64,000 nt of DNA from Ochotona curzoniae (Eukaryota; Chordata; Mammalia; Lagomorpha; Ochotonidae). A program made the position numbers and the translations under genes. A model generated the notes under the pieces. It was given only the letters and a program-made list of their open reading frames with translations. It did not search any database and was not told the DNA's origin. The stretch is from assembly GCF_017591425.1 (NCBI RefSeq), contig NW_024466307.1:5719001-5783000 (forward strand). Reading direction: 5' to 3'. Below, one piece after another: positions 1 to 11,710 of the stretch. The number at the start of each line of letters is the position of its first letter. The first letter of the stretch is position 1.

Positions 1-2577
1 ACAGCTATAGATTCTGGATAAATTTCAAGATAACCTTCACATTTGGCAACAAATTTTTAATAGAATCTAATCATCAGAGAAATAAGTTTTAACACCTGGA
101 GTAAATTCAGTGGACAATTAATCCGTGTCTGTTGGTAGAGTAATAAGCATTTGAAGAAAAATCAGTTTCTAGTTCCTAGAACCAGTTCCTAGAAGTAAAC
201 ATTTTGCCAGTATTTTTACTGTTCTTTATCTTGTACACACAGCCAGGCCATGTAGTGCACAAAAAATTCTTTGTGATAAAATTCACATTATACCAAAAAC
301 GTTTTTGTCATTACAACTCTTCATTGACTTTATTTGTGATGATCCATACAGGGGATCCTATAACTTACTTCCCAAGGAACACTTCTAAAATTTTCTGTTT
401 TTTAAACATAAATCGCACTATGGAAAACAGAAAATTCATCCATAACCTAAAGACCAAGATGTAAAAGATGTAATTGAGTCTTCCCTTTAACTCCAGAAAT
501 ACACACGGTTGCCCAATATGTGTTTCTTCCACGAAACACATAAAACAAAAATGGCAAATTAGAAGACATAAAAAATATAAACCCAAAAGAGGAGGAGGAT
601 GCCACCAGACAAGAAATGTGAACAAAGTTGGAGAGAAGGAGTGGACAGAGGGCTGTTACCAGTGACCTCACAGGTACCTGGGTCTTTCAGAGGAACACAG
701 AAGTTTGGCAAAGGAGTTAGGCTCCTACATTTCAGATTTGTTATGGTTCCTTCTGCTTGGTTCTTTTTTTTTTTTTTGTCTTCCCTAATCTCAAGGCTAG
801 TTTGCAGGCTTCCTCTAATTCATTGATTCTTCTGTTCCATTAACCCTATACAGATAACATAAGATACATACACTGTCCTATTTGTACATGTGTGAGGATA
901 AGGCTGTGTTGCTACTATTAAAAGACCCTGAAATCCAGCTGCTTAACCATCTGACACCTCCTTAAAGGCAATTAGTTTAAACTGATCCTGTATGAAAGGA
1001 CTGATTCAAGATTTCCTTGTGGCTGCCCAATATCATGTTTGATTCTGAGACATTCTCACACACACTATGCATGCTTTCTTTAGGCCTCCTTGAATAATGC
1101 CTCACATTCTGACGAGTTTTCCAGATCCTTGAGAGAAATATGAGTGAACCGTGAATGCCTGATATGTGCAGATCTCCATTTGACACTGCCCCGTGTCTCT
1201 GTCCTTACCCTCCATTACAAGATTGGCATAATCAGACATTACTAAAAATATGAGTCTACTGTATTTTTTGCTCTTTTCCTTTTCTTTTTTTCTCCCTTCC
1301 ACTCTCCCTTGTCCCCCTTCAAAATAATAGGTAACTTTTTCTTTAAGACTTCTTTTCAAATAAACCCACAACAAAAGTAGTTTGGTGGTGGCTGATAGGT
1401 GGCAGCCTTGGAGACTGCAGGGTAACTCGTCACATGACAGCTCCTGAGTGACAACACTCTTGGGGTCCCTGGAGCCCAGATGGAAAAATCACTGCCCCAT
1501 AACAGCTAACTATCATGTCATTTCCATTACTTACTCTCCTTTTTTCATCTCCTAGCAATAGGATTCCTGGGTGGTTTTATCATAAGGAAGAATTACCTTT
1601 TTAACAAATGACTGAAAGATTTTAAGTGTAGGGTATTTTTGGTTTTATTCCCAAATGTTCATTCATTTGAATAGCATTTGCCTTTAAACCAACACTAATA
1701 AATATAGTTTAAAAGGATTTTTTCTCCAAGATAGATGTAGGCTTTATTAGAATAATTCATTGTTCTCTGAAGACACCAATCCACACATATAGCAATTGTG
1801 GCAAATCACAGTTATCACCTTTCCTGGGCATTTTGCCTGAAGGCGTGTTTTACGCAATCAGAATTTAGCAACTTCATTAAATGCATTGCCTGATGCACCT
1901 GTATGGACTTTGGGTATTTTCTTTTCTCTAACACAGTTTTTGTCTAAGATGCATTCAATTTCCCAGAGGCTGTCTGAGGACTTTGAGACATCTGTACACA
2001 GGAGTTTGCTTCAACCAATAGAAACTATTGCAGGAAAAAAGGAGAAAATAAAAAAACCTTTGGAACATCAAGTTTATCATTGCTTTTCAAGTATGCTCGA
2101 TTGATAGAACCCGTCAGTCAGTGCTGACAGATCCATTGGCACTGCTCACCGTTTATAACTATGAAAGGGAAACTAACAGTGCTGTTATGAAAGCTAGCAG
2201 TGTGAAGAACATAGGGGAAGAGCAAGCAGAGAATACCGTGAAAACTTCTCAGTGTGATGGGGTGGGATGGCCATGCGCAAATCCTTCAGACACCAGAAGC
2301 AGTATCATTCAGTGTCACATATCTACACAAGTAATAGTATGCAAGCTATTAAGCTGTTAACAAAGGACCAACAGAAGAGGGATTGAAGATCACATATTTT
2401 ACATCTCAGTGCATCATTCAATTCAAAAGTCTCAATTTTCTGAAGGTTTCCTTTTATTATGTGTGAATGTCCAGTGATCATTTCACTCAATCTCTTCAAC
2501 AGGTTATGAACTTAGAGTTGAAGAACTCACATACAAGCCAAAAAGGGCAGGAATCATGGGGTAGGAATAGTGGAGTT
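1..2577. other. Unique AT-rich noncoding DNA
   Basis: No SINE, no recognisable exon and no long open frame on either strand. It holds a poly-T run near 763-777 and a polypyrimidine tract near 1266-1322. The short open frames here (up to 90 codons) resemble no family I know and are chance. Confidence 0.7.
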
Positions 2578-2905
2578 GGGCCCAGAGCAGTAGCGTAGGG
2601 GCTAAAGTTCTCATCTTGCATGCACCATGATCCCATATGGGCTCCAGCTCACATTCCAGTTACTCCTCTTCCCATCTGGCTCCCTGCTCATGGCATAGGA
2701 GAGCAGCTGAGGACAGCCCAAAGCCATGGAACCCTGCATGCACGTGGGAGACCCGAAGGAGGATCCTGGCTCCTGGCTTCAGATCAGCTCAGCTCCAGTC
2801 ATTCTGGCCACTTGGGGAGTGAACGTGCAGATGGAAGACCCTTCTGTCGCTCCTTCTCTCTGTATATCTGATGTTCCAATGAAAATAAATAAATCTTTTT
2901 TAAAA
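2578..2905 (+). mobile_element. tRNA-derived lagomorph SINE, full length
   Basis: It starts with a GGGCCCAGAGCAGTAGCG head, carries the ATCCCATATGGG core near 2631, the CACGTGGGAGACCCG block near 2742 and the TTGGGGAGTGAA block near 2811, and ends in AATAAATAAATC plus T/A. Many substitutions against the young copies make it moderately old. The open frames across 2620-3052 are SINE sequence and its flank. Confidence 0.9.
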
Positions 2906-3804
2906 ATGGAGTCAGCAAAGGGAAGAAAATCTAACAAGTGGAAATCCCTTTTTCCAATCGTAATGGATATCTCAGAGGAGCTGATTCTAGGTGTCTGGGT
3001 CTCACAACAATTTTCCAAGAACAGATTTTTTGAAAAAGTGTGTTGGAATTGAAAGAAGCTGTTAAGCAGTGCAAATGCCAGCAAGAGGCAAGGTGGCTTT
3101 AATATCAGCATCTAGAGCATCTAGGAAGCCTCCAAGACTATCTGCATAATTGCTGCAATACATTGAATGCTATATTCATGCTCTTTGAAATTTTGCATTG
3201 AAGTCCTTCCTATCTAGGAAACAAACATTTCTCTGATCTCTGATTTGCCTTTGCCATGAGAATATGGTAGCATTACCAGTTCTGAACAACAGGACTTGAG
3301 AGATATTGCATAATCCCACTTGCTAAATCTCCAGGAACCCATTGTATGAAATCATCCCAGCCCAGACAGGTAGGGAAGGCCAACTGTGATCAGCCACACT
3401 TCAACTGACCAAGATGATTATCAGCACATGAGAGAGCCCAACTAGGATAATTTAATGTTGTCCCAAACCAGAGTCTTTCAACCCAAAGTTTCCTAAGCTG
3501 AAAAATACTTTTTGGAGCCAGAGTGTTTTGATGTAACTAGCTAGCATTATAGTTATACAGATTCAGTCTCTGTTTCCTGTTAAATATACACCCAGTGGAT
3601 CATTCATTTAACCAGCTGGGTCTCTGCTCAGCTCCAATGATATATAGCTGTTAACATCCAGATAAATCAACAATCATTTACCATGTATAGGCTTAGCACT
3701 ATCAATATTTAGAATGCAAAAATAAAAGTAGAAAGGCAGGATCTCAAAAAGTTATTTTTCCTTAAGTTATACTGGTTTTTAATTTACTTGAAAAGGATAA
3801 AGCA
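2906..3804. other. Unique noncoding DNA
   Basis: AT-rich single-copy-looking sequence between SINEs. I see no exon, RNA gene or repeat I can name. Confidence 0.6.
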
Positions 3805-3990
3805 TGAGCTCCCACTGTCCATTCATTCCTCAAATACCAATAGTAGTGCTGGTGACTTGGCCGGAGCTGCAGTCAGAACCCAGAAACTCAATTCTGATCT
3901 CCTACTTGAGCCACTAACTGGTGCCTCCCAGAGACAGCACTGGTGGGCAGGCAGAGTCAGAAACCAGAGTGAGAAAGCCAGCACTATGAT
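3805..3990 (-). mobile_element. Old, degenerate SINE of the same superfamily, reverse strand
   Basis: The order of the blocks (CCTCAAAT, GGCCGGAGCTG, GAACCCAGAAACTCAAT, TTGAGCCACTAACTGGTGCCTCCCAG) follows the older lagomorph C-repeat read in reverse. It lacks a clear tail and head and is heavily mutated. It abuts a second reverse copy at 4010. Confidence 0.6.
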
Positions 3991-4009
3991 GTGAGATGTA
4001 GGAAACTTA

Positions 4010-4305
4010 AAAAAAAAGATTTATTTATTTTTGTTTGAAAGGCAGATTTGCAAAGAGAAGGAGAGACAGAGATCTTCCATCCACTACAATGACTGGAGTT
4101 GAGCTGATCTAAAATCAGGAGCCAGGAGCTTCTTCTGGGTCTCCCACATGGGTGCAGGGGCCCAAACACCTGGGACATCTTTTGCTGCCTTCCCAGGTCA
4201 TTTTTCGGGAGCTGAATCAGAGTCAGCCGTGGGGTGACCCTGCACCCAAATGGGATGTCTGCATCGTAGTCAGAGTGCTATCCTGTAGAATCACTGCACC
4301 AACCC
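4010..4305 (-). mobile_element. SINE, reverse strand, nearly full length
   Basis: It reads AAAGATTTATTTATTT, GAAAGGCAGATTTGC, GGGTCTCCCACATGGGTGCAGGGGCCC and ends near CACTGCACCAACCC, which is the complement of the head. The box regions are eroded, so it is an old copy and unlikely to be transcribed. Confidence 0.88.
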
Positions 4306-4999
4306 AAGATGTAGGCAACAGAAACAGAGTGTTCACATGACGTCCAAAGTCCTCCCTCCAAATTATCTGTCAATTACTAAGAGAAAAATAGGGTACCTGA
4401 GAAAACCAACGTCGTACCTCAGCTTAGCCAAGTGACTGAAGCTATTTGGTACTGACAGGCATATACTCCTTACTGCTGTGATCTTTTTCCTGACAAAGCA
4501 CACTTTCAATAAAATCAAGTGAAAACAACAGGCAAGCCAAAACCCAGGCATGTTTAAAAACATCTTCCAAAGTCTCAGGGTCATGAAAGCCAAAGGAAGC
4601 TGCAGAAACTGCCAGGCTTGAGGAGACAAAGGTGAAGGACAATTAAAAACCCCTGGGGTCCTGGCTTAGGCTGTGGAATAAAAAAAAAGGCGAATGGAAA
4701 AATTGATTTTAAAAAATCCAAAGACACTGGTTAGTGTTTAGAACTGTGAAAATATTAATTTCCTCATTTTTCCATTTATGCCTTGGTATGGAAGATTTTG
4801 ACAAGAGGAGAAAATTAGATGAATGAGTATACAGAAACTTTTGGAGTTGTTTTTGCAACACTTACCTAAATATAAAAGCATCTGAAGATACAAAGCTTTA
4901 AAAGTTATTTCCATAGCAACCCCTTTTGGTAGTAGACAGTATGAAGTTATTCAGAATATGTCTATGGCTTTATATATACCGAATGCAAACAGATGGAGT
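4306..4999. other. Unique noncoding DNA
   Basis: Mostly AT-rich with a run of nine A near 4680. Overlapping reverse open frames at 4363-4642 (88 and 66 codons) match nothing I recognise. Confidence 0.6.
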
Positions 5000-5155
5000 C
5001 TTTTTTAAAATATTATTTTTTAAATTCAAAGAGTCACAAAGAGATGAAGACACAGAGAGAGATCTTCCATCCACTGGTTTGTGCCTTCACCTCACGATCT
5101 AAGATGGCTGTTCAAATGCTAGCCATCGTGTGTGCATTCCAGCTTAGCAGAAAAA
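5000..5155 (-). mobile_element. Truncated old SINE, reverse strand
   Basis: The tail side (TTTTTTAAATTCAAAGAGTC) and the AGAGATCTTCCATCCACTGG block are present. The match fades after about 5140, so the head half is missing. Confidence 0.5.
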
Positions 5156-5249
5156 AGAAATTTAAGGGTGAGGGATGACTAAAAGATATAAAAAGATATA
5201 AAAAGTTGTATCCTTATTTTATAGCAAGAACTTAGTCATTTCTGGTACT

Positions 5250-5571
5250 GGAGCCAGTAACACAGAACCACAGTAGCCTAGTGGCTAAATCCTTGACTTG
5301 CACCTACCAGGATTCATATGGGCACCAGCTCATGTCTTGGCTGCTCCACTTCCCATCCAGGTCCCTGCTTGTGGCCTGGGAAAACAGCAGAGGACAGCCC
5401 AAAGCCTTGGGACCCTACCCCCACATGGGAAATCTAGAAGTTTCTGGTTCCTGGCTTTGAATTGCTGAGTTGCAGCCATCGTGGCCAGTTGGGGAATGAA
5501 CCAGCAGATGAAAGATCTTTCTGTCTTTCGTTCTCTCCGTAAATCTGACATTCCAATAAAAATAAATAAAT
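5250..5571 (+). mobile_element. SINE with a 12-bp target-site duplication
   Basis: A complete copy from head to AATAAATAAAT tail, flanked by ATTTCTGGTACT at 5238-5249 and again at 5572-5583. The perfect flanking duplication shows insertion by L1-type retrotransposition and fixes both ends. Body divergence is moderate. Confidence 0.93.
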
Positions 5572-5583
5572 ATTTCTGGTACT

Positions 5584-5939
5584 ATATATCTAGTTAATGA
5601 TCAGAGTTACACCACTCACAGAGGAAAACAGATGTTAAATTCATGTAAGAAGAACATTTGCAAATTCCAGAATACAGGTTTTCTTGAGAACTTAGCCTTT
5701 TCCCACCTTGAGAGCTTTCCTCAGTAGACTTCAAGGCCAACATGCAGGAATGACAGCTGGGATTTATGCTTATTGGTTCAGGACAAGTCACTTCCAAGAC
5801 TCTAGTAGATGCTGAGCCAGCATGCAGCCGCTAAGATGAATACAAACGCTGAAAATAATCACGGCACTCGCCCGGCTGAGACAACAGACAAATTTCCTTA
5901 TTGGCATGCCAGTTTGTTCTCGCCTTTTCTCCTCTGATT
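5584..5939. other. Unique noncoding DNA
   Basis: No repeat or gene recognised. Reverse open frames of 67 and 99 codons at 5594-6130 have no recognisable product, and the second runs into the old repeat that follows. Confidence 0.5.
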
Positions 5940-6338
5940 TGTCTGCTTGGCTGACATAACAAAATGCCAGTGGTGTGATTTACGTAGCAGAAATGCATCT
6001 TCTCATCAATTCTGGGACCTGGGATTCTAAGACCAAGTGCCAGCAGGTGCCATTTCTCCTGCCACTCCACTCCACTCGCTGGACGCACAGATGGTGCCCT
6101 TCTTGCTGTGTTCTCATGCGACCTGCCCAAGCTGTGCGTGTGTGATCACCCAGTGTCGTCTTCTCCTCTGAATGCCGGTCATATAGGATTAGGTCTCCAC
6201 CTTAATAACCTTGGTCAACCTAACGACCTCTTTACAGATCTTGTCTCCAAATATAATCCCATTCTGAGGCTCCAGAGGTTAGAATTTCCACATAAGAATT
6301 AGGAGTGGGGAGGAGAGACACAATTTAGTCCATAATTG
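5940..6338. mobile_element. Ancient mammalian interspersed repeat, family uncertain
   Basis: The series TGACATAACAAAATGCCAG, CATCAATTCTGGGACCTGGGA, ATTAGGTCTCCACCT and AATTTAGTCCATAAT follows a repeat common to many mammals (ataacaaaatgcc...agtccataac). It is heavily diverged. I am not sure whether it belongs to an L1M 3' end or another class. Confidence 0.55.
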
Positions 6339-6480
6339 TCTTTATTTTATCCCTCTTATTTTGTTGGGGAAAAATGTCAATGTCACTTAAATAGCAGGAA
6401 TAAGAGAGAGATGGAAACCAAAGGGCTTGATGATCTTACTGGCTAATCACCATCTAGTTCATTAGACATAGAATGCATAA
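6339..6480. other. Unique noncoding DNA
   Basis: Short AT-rich spacer with no feature. Confidence 0.5.
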
Positions 6481-6865
6481 CAAAATATGAGACATTAATA
6501 CGGACAGGAATTGTGGAGATAGTAAAACGTGGGTGTCTTCTGAACCAAACTGTATAATTTTCTTCTCTAATAATATATCTCTTTCTGAAGATCAGATATC
6601 ACAAAACAGCGATTCATAACTGTGGCAATATCAAAACCACTTGCGCAAGAACCTCAGAGCATGCCCCACATCCGGGACCTGGGGAGGGTGGGAAACTGGG
6701 TGGGCTTCTCCCTTAAATACCCCCCTTTAAATATGAAGCTAACAATATGGAAAACATACTAGTATTATCCACTTTCCTGTAGCCCTTGAACCTTCTTAAT
6801 CTAATTAACTATGTAAAGAATGTAAAAATAAAATTAAAAAAAAAGAAAAAAGAAAAAAAACTGGG
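6480..6865 (+). mobile_element. Probable L1 3'-end fragment with A-rich tail
   Basis: A G-rich stretch (GACCTGGGGAGGGTGGGAAA, near 6677-6696) is followed by an AT-rich region and an ATGTAAAAATAAAATTAAAAAAAAAG tail at about 6822-6860, the usual layout of a LINE 3' end. The family match is inferred from layout and not from a recalled consensus. Confidence 0.4.
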
Positions 6866-7188
6866 AGAATAAACAGAAAAAAGTAGATTTTATCTTGGAT
6901 TTTATTTAAGGGTTAAAGATTCATTTACATAATAGATTATAATTATAACAATGATAGGAGTGGCTTTTAATTTCCTCAGCCCCTTTGAGTCTTACAACTT
7001 GGTATTTTGCACCTTGCATTTCCAACCTTTTATTTAGACAAATATTCATAGCTATGAAATTGGATAGAAAAAAATAATAAAGTTACTTTTTTTTAGCCAT
7101 TATTATCAGCTTACTACACTTGCTCAATCTCTCCTTTTCTCTCTCGACTCATGTACACATACACACACTTTTCTTTTTGATAACATCT
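6866..7188. other. Unique AT-rich DNA
   Basis: No gene or named repeat. Short T and A runs only. Confidence 0.5.
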
Positions 7189-7189
7189 T

Positions 7190-7512
7190 TTTTAAAGATT
7201 TATTTATTTTTATTGGAAAGTCAGATATGCAGAGAGGAGGAGAGACAGAAAAGAAGATCTGTCCATTGATTCACTCCCCACTAGTGGCCCCAATGGTTGG
7301 TGCTGCACCAACCCGAAGCCAGGAGCCTCTTCTGGGTCTCCCACATGGGTGCAGGGTCCCAAGGCTTTGGGCCGTCCTCCACTGTTTTCCCAGGCCACAA
7401 GCAGGGAGCTGGATGGGAAACAAGACCACCGAGACATGACCTGGTGCCCATATGGGATCCCAGTGCATTCAAGATGAGGACTTGAGCCACTAGGCTATTG
7501 CGCCGGGCACAA
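7190..7512 (-). mobile_element. SINE, reverse strand, full length
   Basis: It begins TTTAAAGATTTATTTATTTTTATTGG, carries the ACATGGGTGCAGGGTCCC and CCCATATGGGATCCC blocks, and ends GCGCCGGGCAC at the complement of the head. Flanks TGATAACATCTT (7179-7190) and TGATGACATCTT (7514-7525) form a target-site duplication with one mismatch. It is a relatively young copy. Confidence 0.93.
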
Positions 7513-7734
7513 GTGATGACATCTTACTCCTAAATATTTCCAAACTCTCCTGTGTAGCCAAAAAATAAATAGCACATTCTAGAAATTTAAAACTAAATCA
7601 ACAATGTCATCAAATATAGGGATCAACTTTAAAAACCCTCATTTTTTCCAAAATGATATTTAGGGCTTTTAGGATAACATCAACCAAGGTGTGACCTGTT
7701 CACGTGCTAGCAGGAGGCAGGGTTAACCTACCTT
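7513..7734. other. Unique noncoding DNA
   Basis: Short spacer between two reverse SINEs with no recognised feature. Confidence 0.5.
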
Positions 7735-8015
7735 TTATTTTTCTGAAGACATTTCTATTTGAAAGGCAAACGTACCCAAAGAGCAGAGACAGTCAGAGAT
7801 CTTCTGTTACTGCTTCACTCTCAAATGGCTGAAATGGCCAAAGCTGAGCCAGTGCAAAGCCAGGAGCTTTTTCCAGGTTTCGCACACGGCTGAAGAGGCC
7901 AAGGATTAGGACCACCCTCATCTGTCTTCTCAGGCAATATGCAGGGAGCCTCAAACTGGAACCCATAGGGGATGCCAGCACCACAGGTGGAGGATTAACC
8001 TGTCCTGATCCCCAT
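7735..8015 (-). mobile_element. Older SINE, reverse strand
   Basis: The blocks TTTGAAAGGCAAACGTA, GAGATCTTCTGTTACTG, AACCCATAGGGGATGCC and GGTGGAGGATTAACCTG are those of the older C-repeat subfamily, which ends in GGATTAACC and not in the ACTTTAACC of the young copies. Confidence 0.8.
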
Positions 8016-10019
8016 CCCTTCTCTTCAAACAGAAAGGCTCTACCCAAACTTAACTCCTACAGCACCAGGCGTCTCAGGCTCGATTTGTAGCAATGTGGCA
8101 TTTTTGTCACTCTGTTGAAGCGGGCACTTGATCTTAGGATTCTTAGCTCTCAATCTCCCAGTCCCACTGGTTGGGTCATTGTCATGGTCATTCTGTAAGA
8201 AGAGCAGGATCCACCTCCTGGTACAGAGTGAAACAGGCTCTCACCTGCACCATGCTCCAAATGTACCATCCTCAAATGCAAGGGACTCAAGGTCTTATGC
8301 ACTTGACGCCATGATCTGTGAGTTCTAGCCTGCCCCATGTGATCCCCACAGCCTTGGTCCAGAACTTTCTGCAGGCTACACTGTCACTAGACTAAAGTGA
8401 CAGACAGCAGTAATGGAGGATCCTCCCCATTCGCCTTTGTTTTGAGCCTAGTGCAGTGCCTGAACTACAGGAGGTGCTAGACTGATGGTTGCTCACAGAG
8501 AAAATTGCAAATGAAAGCCGACCTACTTCTCATCTCCCAGTGAACCCAGTGAAGTAGGATGCGTGATGGTGGTGCGCGCATTCACTACGGGGAGAGATTT
8601 GCAGCCTGTTGCCAGCCTGCAGTTTGAACACCAGTGATTCTCTCCATCACTGCCTGCAAGGGAAGAAAATGCTAGGATGTTCCCCCTCCTTCCCTGCCTA
8701 GGCTGGTAGTAAAATATTCACGACTTACAGAATTATGCAGTGTGTTTTCAACAGCAGCTTTTGAAAGCCACTTTTTCCATTAAAACTGTCAGTTTGGTAA
8801 TACAGCCATGATTTCAAAGCAAAGGAGTATTATGGGGCAAATCAAAGATAGATTACATGTTTTATGTTTACATATTCTAGGACCTTCACCATGTAAAGTT
8901 GTTTGATTTTTTTTTTTTAGACTTGATGTAAGCCTCATCCACTTTGGAATTGGAATGCATCTCCTTTATTATAAACCAAATAAAACCAGTGTATAATATA
9001 TGTGGGATTGCTGGATATTATAGCTGCTCTGTTCACTAGCACTGTAAGGGGAAAAAAAGTGAAAACAGGAGAATGGCATTTGCTGTTGCATGGTTTTTCA
9101 GGAAACTAACCCCTGTATATTTTGCAGCTTCCTTATACTCTGGAGGATACATGGATTTGGCCCCAAAGTGTCTATAATTATATCTAATTCATGCTCCTAT
9201 AACGAAACTAACAAATGGATAAGCAAAGAATCTAAAAAGTGAAAGTTCCACTGCTCTTTTAAATTAGAAGAACACATTTTTATGTCTTTGACAATTAGTT
9301 GCAATTGAAAGCTACCACTGAGTTTGCAGTGAGAAGAAGGAAAAATAGCTTGGTGATAAGATGAACTGTCTTAATTACAGACCACAGGCGTACCTGGGCA
9401 TACTCAATTTTAACTGAAAAAAAATAATTAGAACTCTTAAAATAACAGTGTTTTTTTTCATAAGTGGTGAGTCTTATAGCACACATGAAACTGACAAGGT
9501 GATAGCCTGTTTAAATGCAGTCAGATAAGATGCCTTAGAGATTTCTATCTTTGGCAATATGGTGGCAGATGGAAACTGTATACATTAAGCTGGCACTGGA
9601 GCAGTGCAATCCTAGATTAAAATAAGACGAGTGTGATTTTATTTCAACCCCTCTTTTGGTCACAAAACCTTTGTAAGAGGAAAGAGGGAATGAACGAAAT
9701 ATAGAAAGAAATATGTTTTCCTACTGGAGAATGTGGGTTCTGAATCAGTCAGCGTGAGCTTGAACCCTGGCATTGCTGCTCACCCGTCTCTCCAAATGTC
9801 CCAGTCAGCCTTTCCTGATCTCTAGGTGGAAACAGTAGACATCGTCTAGCTAACCCAATGCCTAAACACCGTTTTTAAGACATAGTGAAGGTACTGGGGA
9901 AATAAAAGACTGCTTTGCCATTTTAATTCATCCCTACACAGTTTCTCAGAACACACATTTGTCTGGGATCTCTGTGAGGTTCCTCCAAAATCAGCTAAGG
10001 ACTCAGGTGCTTGCAGCTA
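8016..10019. other. Two kilobases of unique noncoding DNA
   Basis: SINE-free. Poly-T near 8908-8919. Open frames of 66 and 62 codons near 8128-8338 overlap on opposite strands and resemble nothing. I see no splice-bounded coding stretch. Confidence 0.6.
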
Positions 10020-10420
10020 TAAGCATTTCTTTTTTTAATTATAACTTTCTTTTGGGGTTGTAAAATTTAACAATTTTTAAGCATTCTGCCACATTTATCT
10101 CAAGTGCAGACGTTATATACATATACATTCATACTGTTTTTCTTGAAAATGGGTTTATTAATATCACAAAGTGAGGGATTCATGACAATAATCAGGACTC
10201 AATGGAGCAGTACATTAACTATACACCAATCGATAAGACATCCACACAATTTTGTACTATCTATTAACTTTCACAAATAAGAGAAAACAAGTGATTGTCT
10301 TTCTGGTTCTGGCTTATGACACATTATTATTATTGTCAGACTATTGTGGCTCAGCATAATAATCTCCAGCTCTAACAGATGCAGTAAGATTCACAATAGT
10401 ATCTATTCCAGGGGTTGCTT
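10020..10420. mobile_element. Probable ancient LINE fragment
   Basis: TTGTCTTTCTGGTTCTGGCT (10295-10314) followed by CTCAGCATAATAATCTCCAG (10351-10370) matches a motif pair common in old mammalian L1-related repeats. Divergence is high, so the orientation and the exact ends are unclear. Confidence 0.4.
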
Positions 10421-10775
10421 GGAAAGGTTAAGGTCATTCACAAAGTACCCTTAGCATGGTGCTTGGACAGGGAATAACTGAGTTAATGGTTCTTTGCCAG
10501 CTGTGGTAGCAATAGCAACAGTAGTGTCCAACAGGATACCCCTCCAGGGGCTGCCTTTGGAGTCCAGAACCCGGAGCTAGGACAGTCCCAGATCCAGGCA
10601 TCCCTGAGGTTTAATCAATTCCAAGGAAAAACTAGCCTGAAAGAATGAGTATAACTGTTAAAGGGCCATTGGCCACCACTCTGGGCTTCAAACAGAGAAG
10701 AGCAATAAGCCACTACAAAAGAAATAAAAGTAATGAAGAGTTCGCAGACATGTCCTTCATATACAACGTGGAGTC
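10421..10775. other. Unique noncoding DNA
   Basis: The open frame that starts at 10645 (146 codons) is unique sequence for its first third and SINE sequence for the rest, so I do not call it a gene. Confidence 0.5.
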
Positions 10776-11089
10776 AGGGGACTTAGCAGTCAAGCCACCA
10801 GTTAGGACAGCTGCATCCCCCATCAGAGAACCCAGTTTGAGTCCCAGCTACTGTGCTTTTGATGCAGCTGCAAGTGAATGCACTCTCTGGGAAGCAGCAG
10901 GGCAAGTGTGTGGGTCCTTGTCGTCTTTGTGGGGTTTCCTCATGCAGTTCTGGGCCCTGGCTTCACCCTGGCTTCACCCTGGCTCAGCCCTGACTGCTGA
11001 AGATATCTGGGGAGTGAACCAGCAGGTGGAAGCCTGCTCACTCTCTCTCTACCTTTCAAATAAAAAAAGATTTAAAAATAAATAAAATG
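10776..11089 (+). mobile_element. Older SINE with an internal triplication
   Basis: The GATATCTGGGGAGTGAACCA block (11002-11021), a CT-rich run and an A-rich tail identify the family. Near 10954-10985 an 11-base unit, CCCTGGCTTCA, occurs three times in a row with slight change, a local slippage event in the copy. Confidence 0.8.
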
Positions 11090-11188
11090 ATAAATTATGT
11101 AATTTCTTGCTCAACATGTGGCTGTGTTTAACTCACCTCATTCTTCATACACTATTATTTTCATAATATCTATTCCAAATATATTTTC
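11090..11188. other. Unique AT-rich spacer
   Basis: No feature seen. Confidence 0.5.
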
Positions 11189-11400
11189 CATTTACTTATT
11201 TGAAGGAATGATAGAACCTATCCACACTGATTCATTTCCCCAAATCCCTACAATGTCCAGGACTGGATGGAGACAAAGCCAGGAGCCAATACTCAGTATA
11301 TGTCTCCCATAGGTTGGAGAGCACCTGAATACTCGAACCATCACTGATCACTGTGTAGGGCATGCATTAGCAGGAAGCTGGGACAGAGAACCAAGAAAGG
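11189..11400 (-). mobile_element. Old SINE, reverse strand
   Basis: TTACTTATTTGAAGGAATGA, the ATTCATTTCCCCAAAT block, CCAGGAGCCA and GCATTAGCAGGAAGCTGG follow the old C-repeat in reverse. It ends before the head, so it is incomplete. Confidence 0.7.
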
Positions 11401-11505
11401 GCTTACTGCCATATGACGTTGCCCCTATCATTTTATTTTGGAAACAGTGTCTATCTTTTAGAAAAATATTTCTTCCACGATTGTCAAAAGCAGCACATCT
11501 TCTCT

Positions 11506-11516
11506 CCCCCCCCCCC
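11506..11516. repeat. Poly-C run of 11
   Basis: Eleven C in a row after TCTCT. Such runs are error-prone in sequencing and length-variable. Confidence 0.9.
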
Positions 11517-11654
11517 AGTATTTAAACAAATAATAATAAGGCAAGTGTTTGCTTCTTCACAACCACACTGCTGGTTTCAATTTGGCAAAGTCCAGAGCAA
11601 CATTCAGACCTCTAAGACCAAACAACCAATGGCAAACTCCACAATATCTGAGAA

Positions 11655-11657
<3 letters not shown>

Positions 11658-11708
<51 letters not shown>
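11658..11708. repeat. (GA)n microsatellite, about 25 units
   Basis: Uninterrupted alternating GA of about 51 bases. It creates the run of Arg-Glu or Ser-Leu codons in the open frames at 11413-12051, which are therefore artefacts. Likely to be length-polymorphic. Confidence 0.97.

Positions 11709-11710
<2 letters not shown>

Noticed and set aside
6640..6665. U6-like word (CTTGCGCAAG)
   Set aside because: Only a few bases agree; the rest of U6 snRNA is not there.
10645..11085. Forward open frame of 146 codons
   Set aside because: It runs from unique DNA into a SINE and has no known domain.
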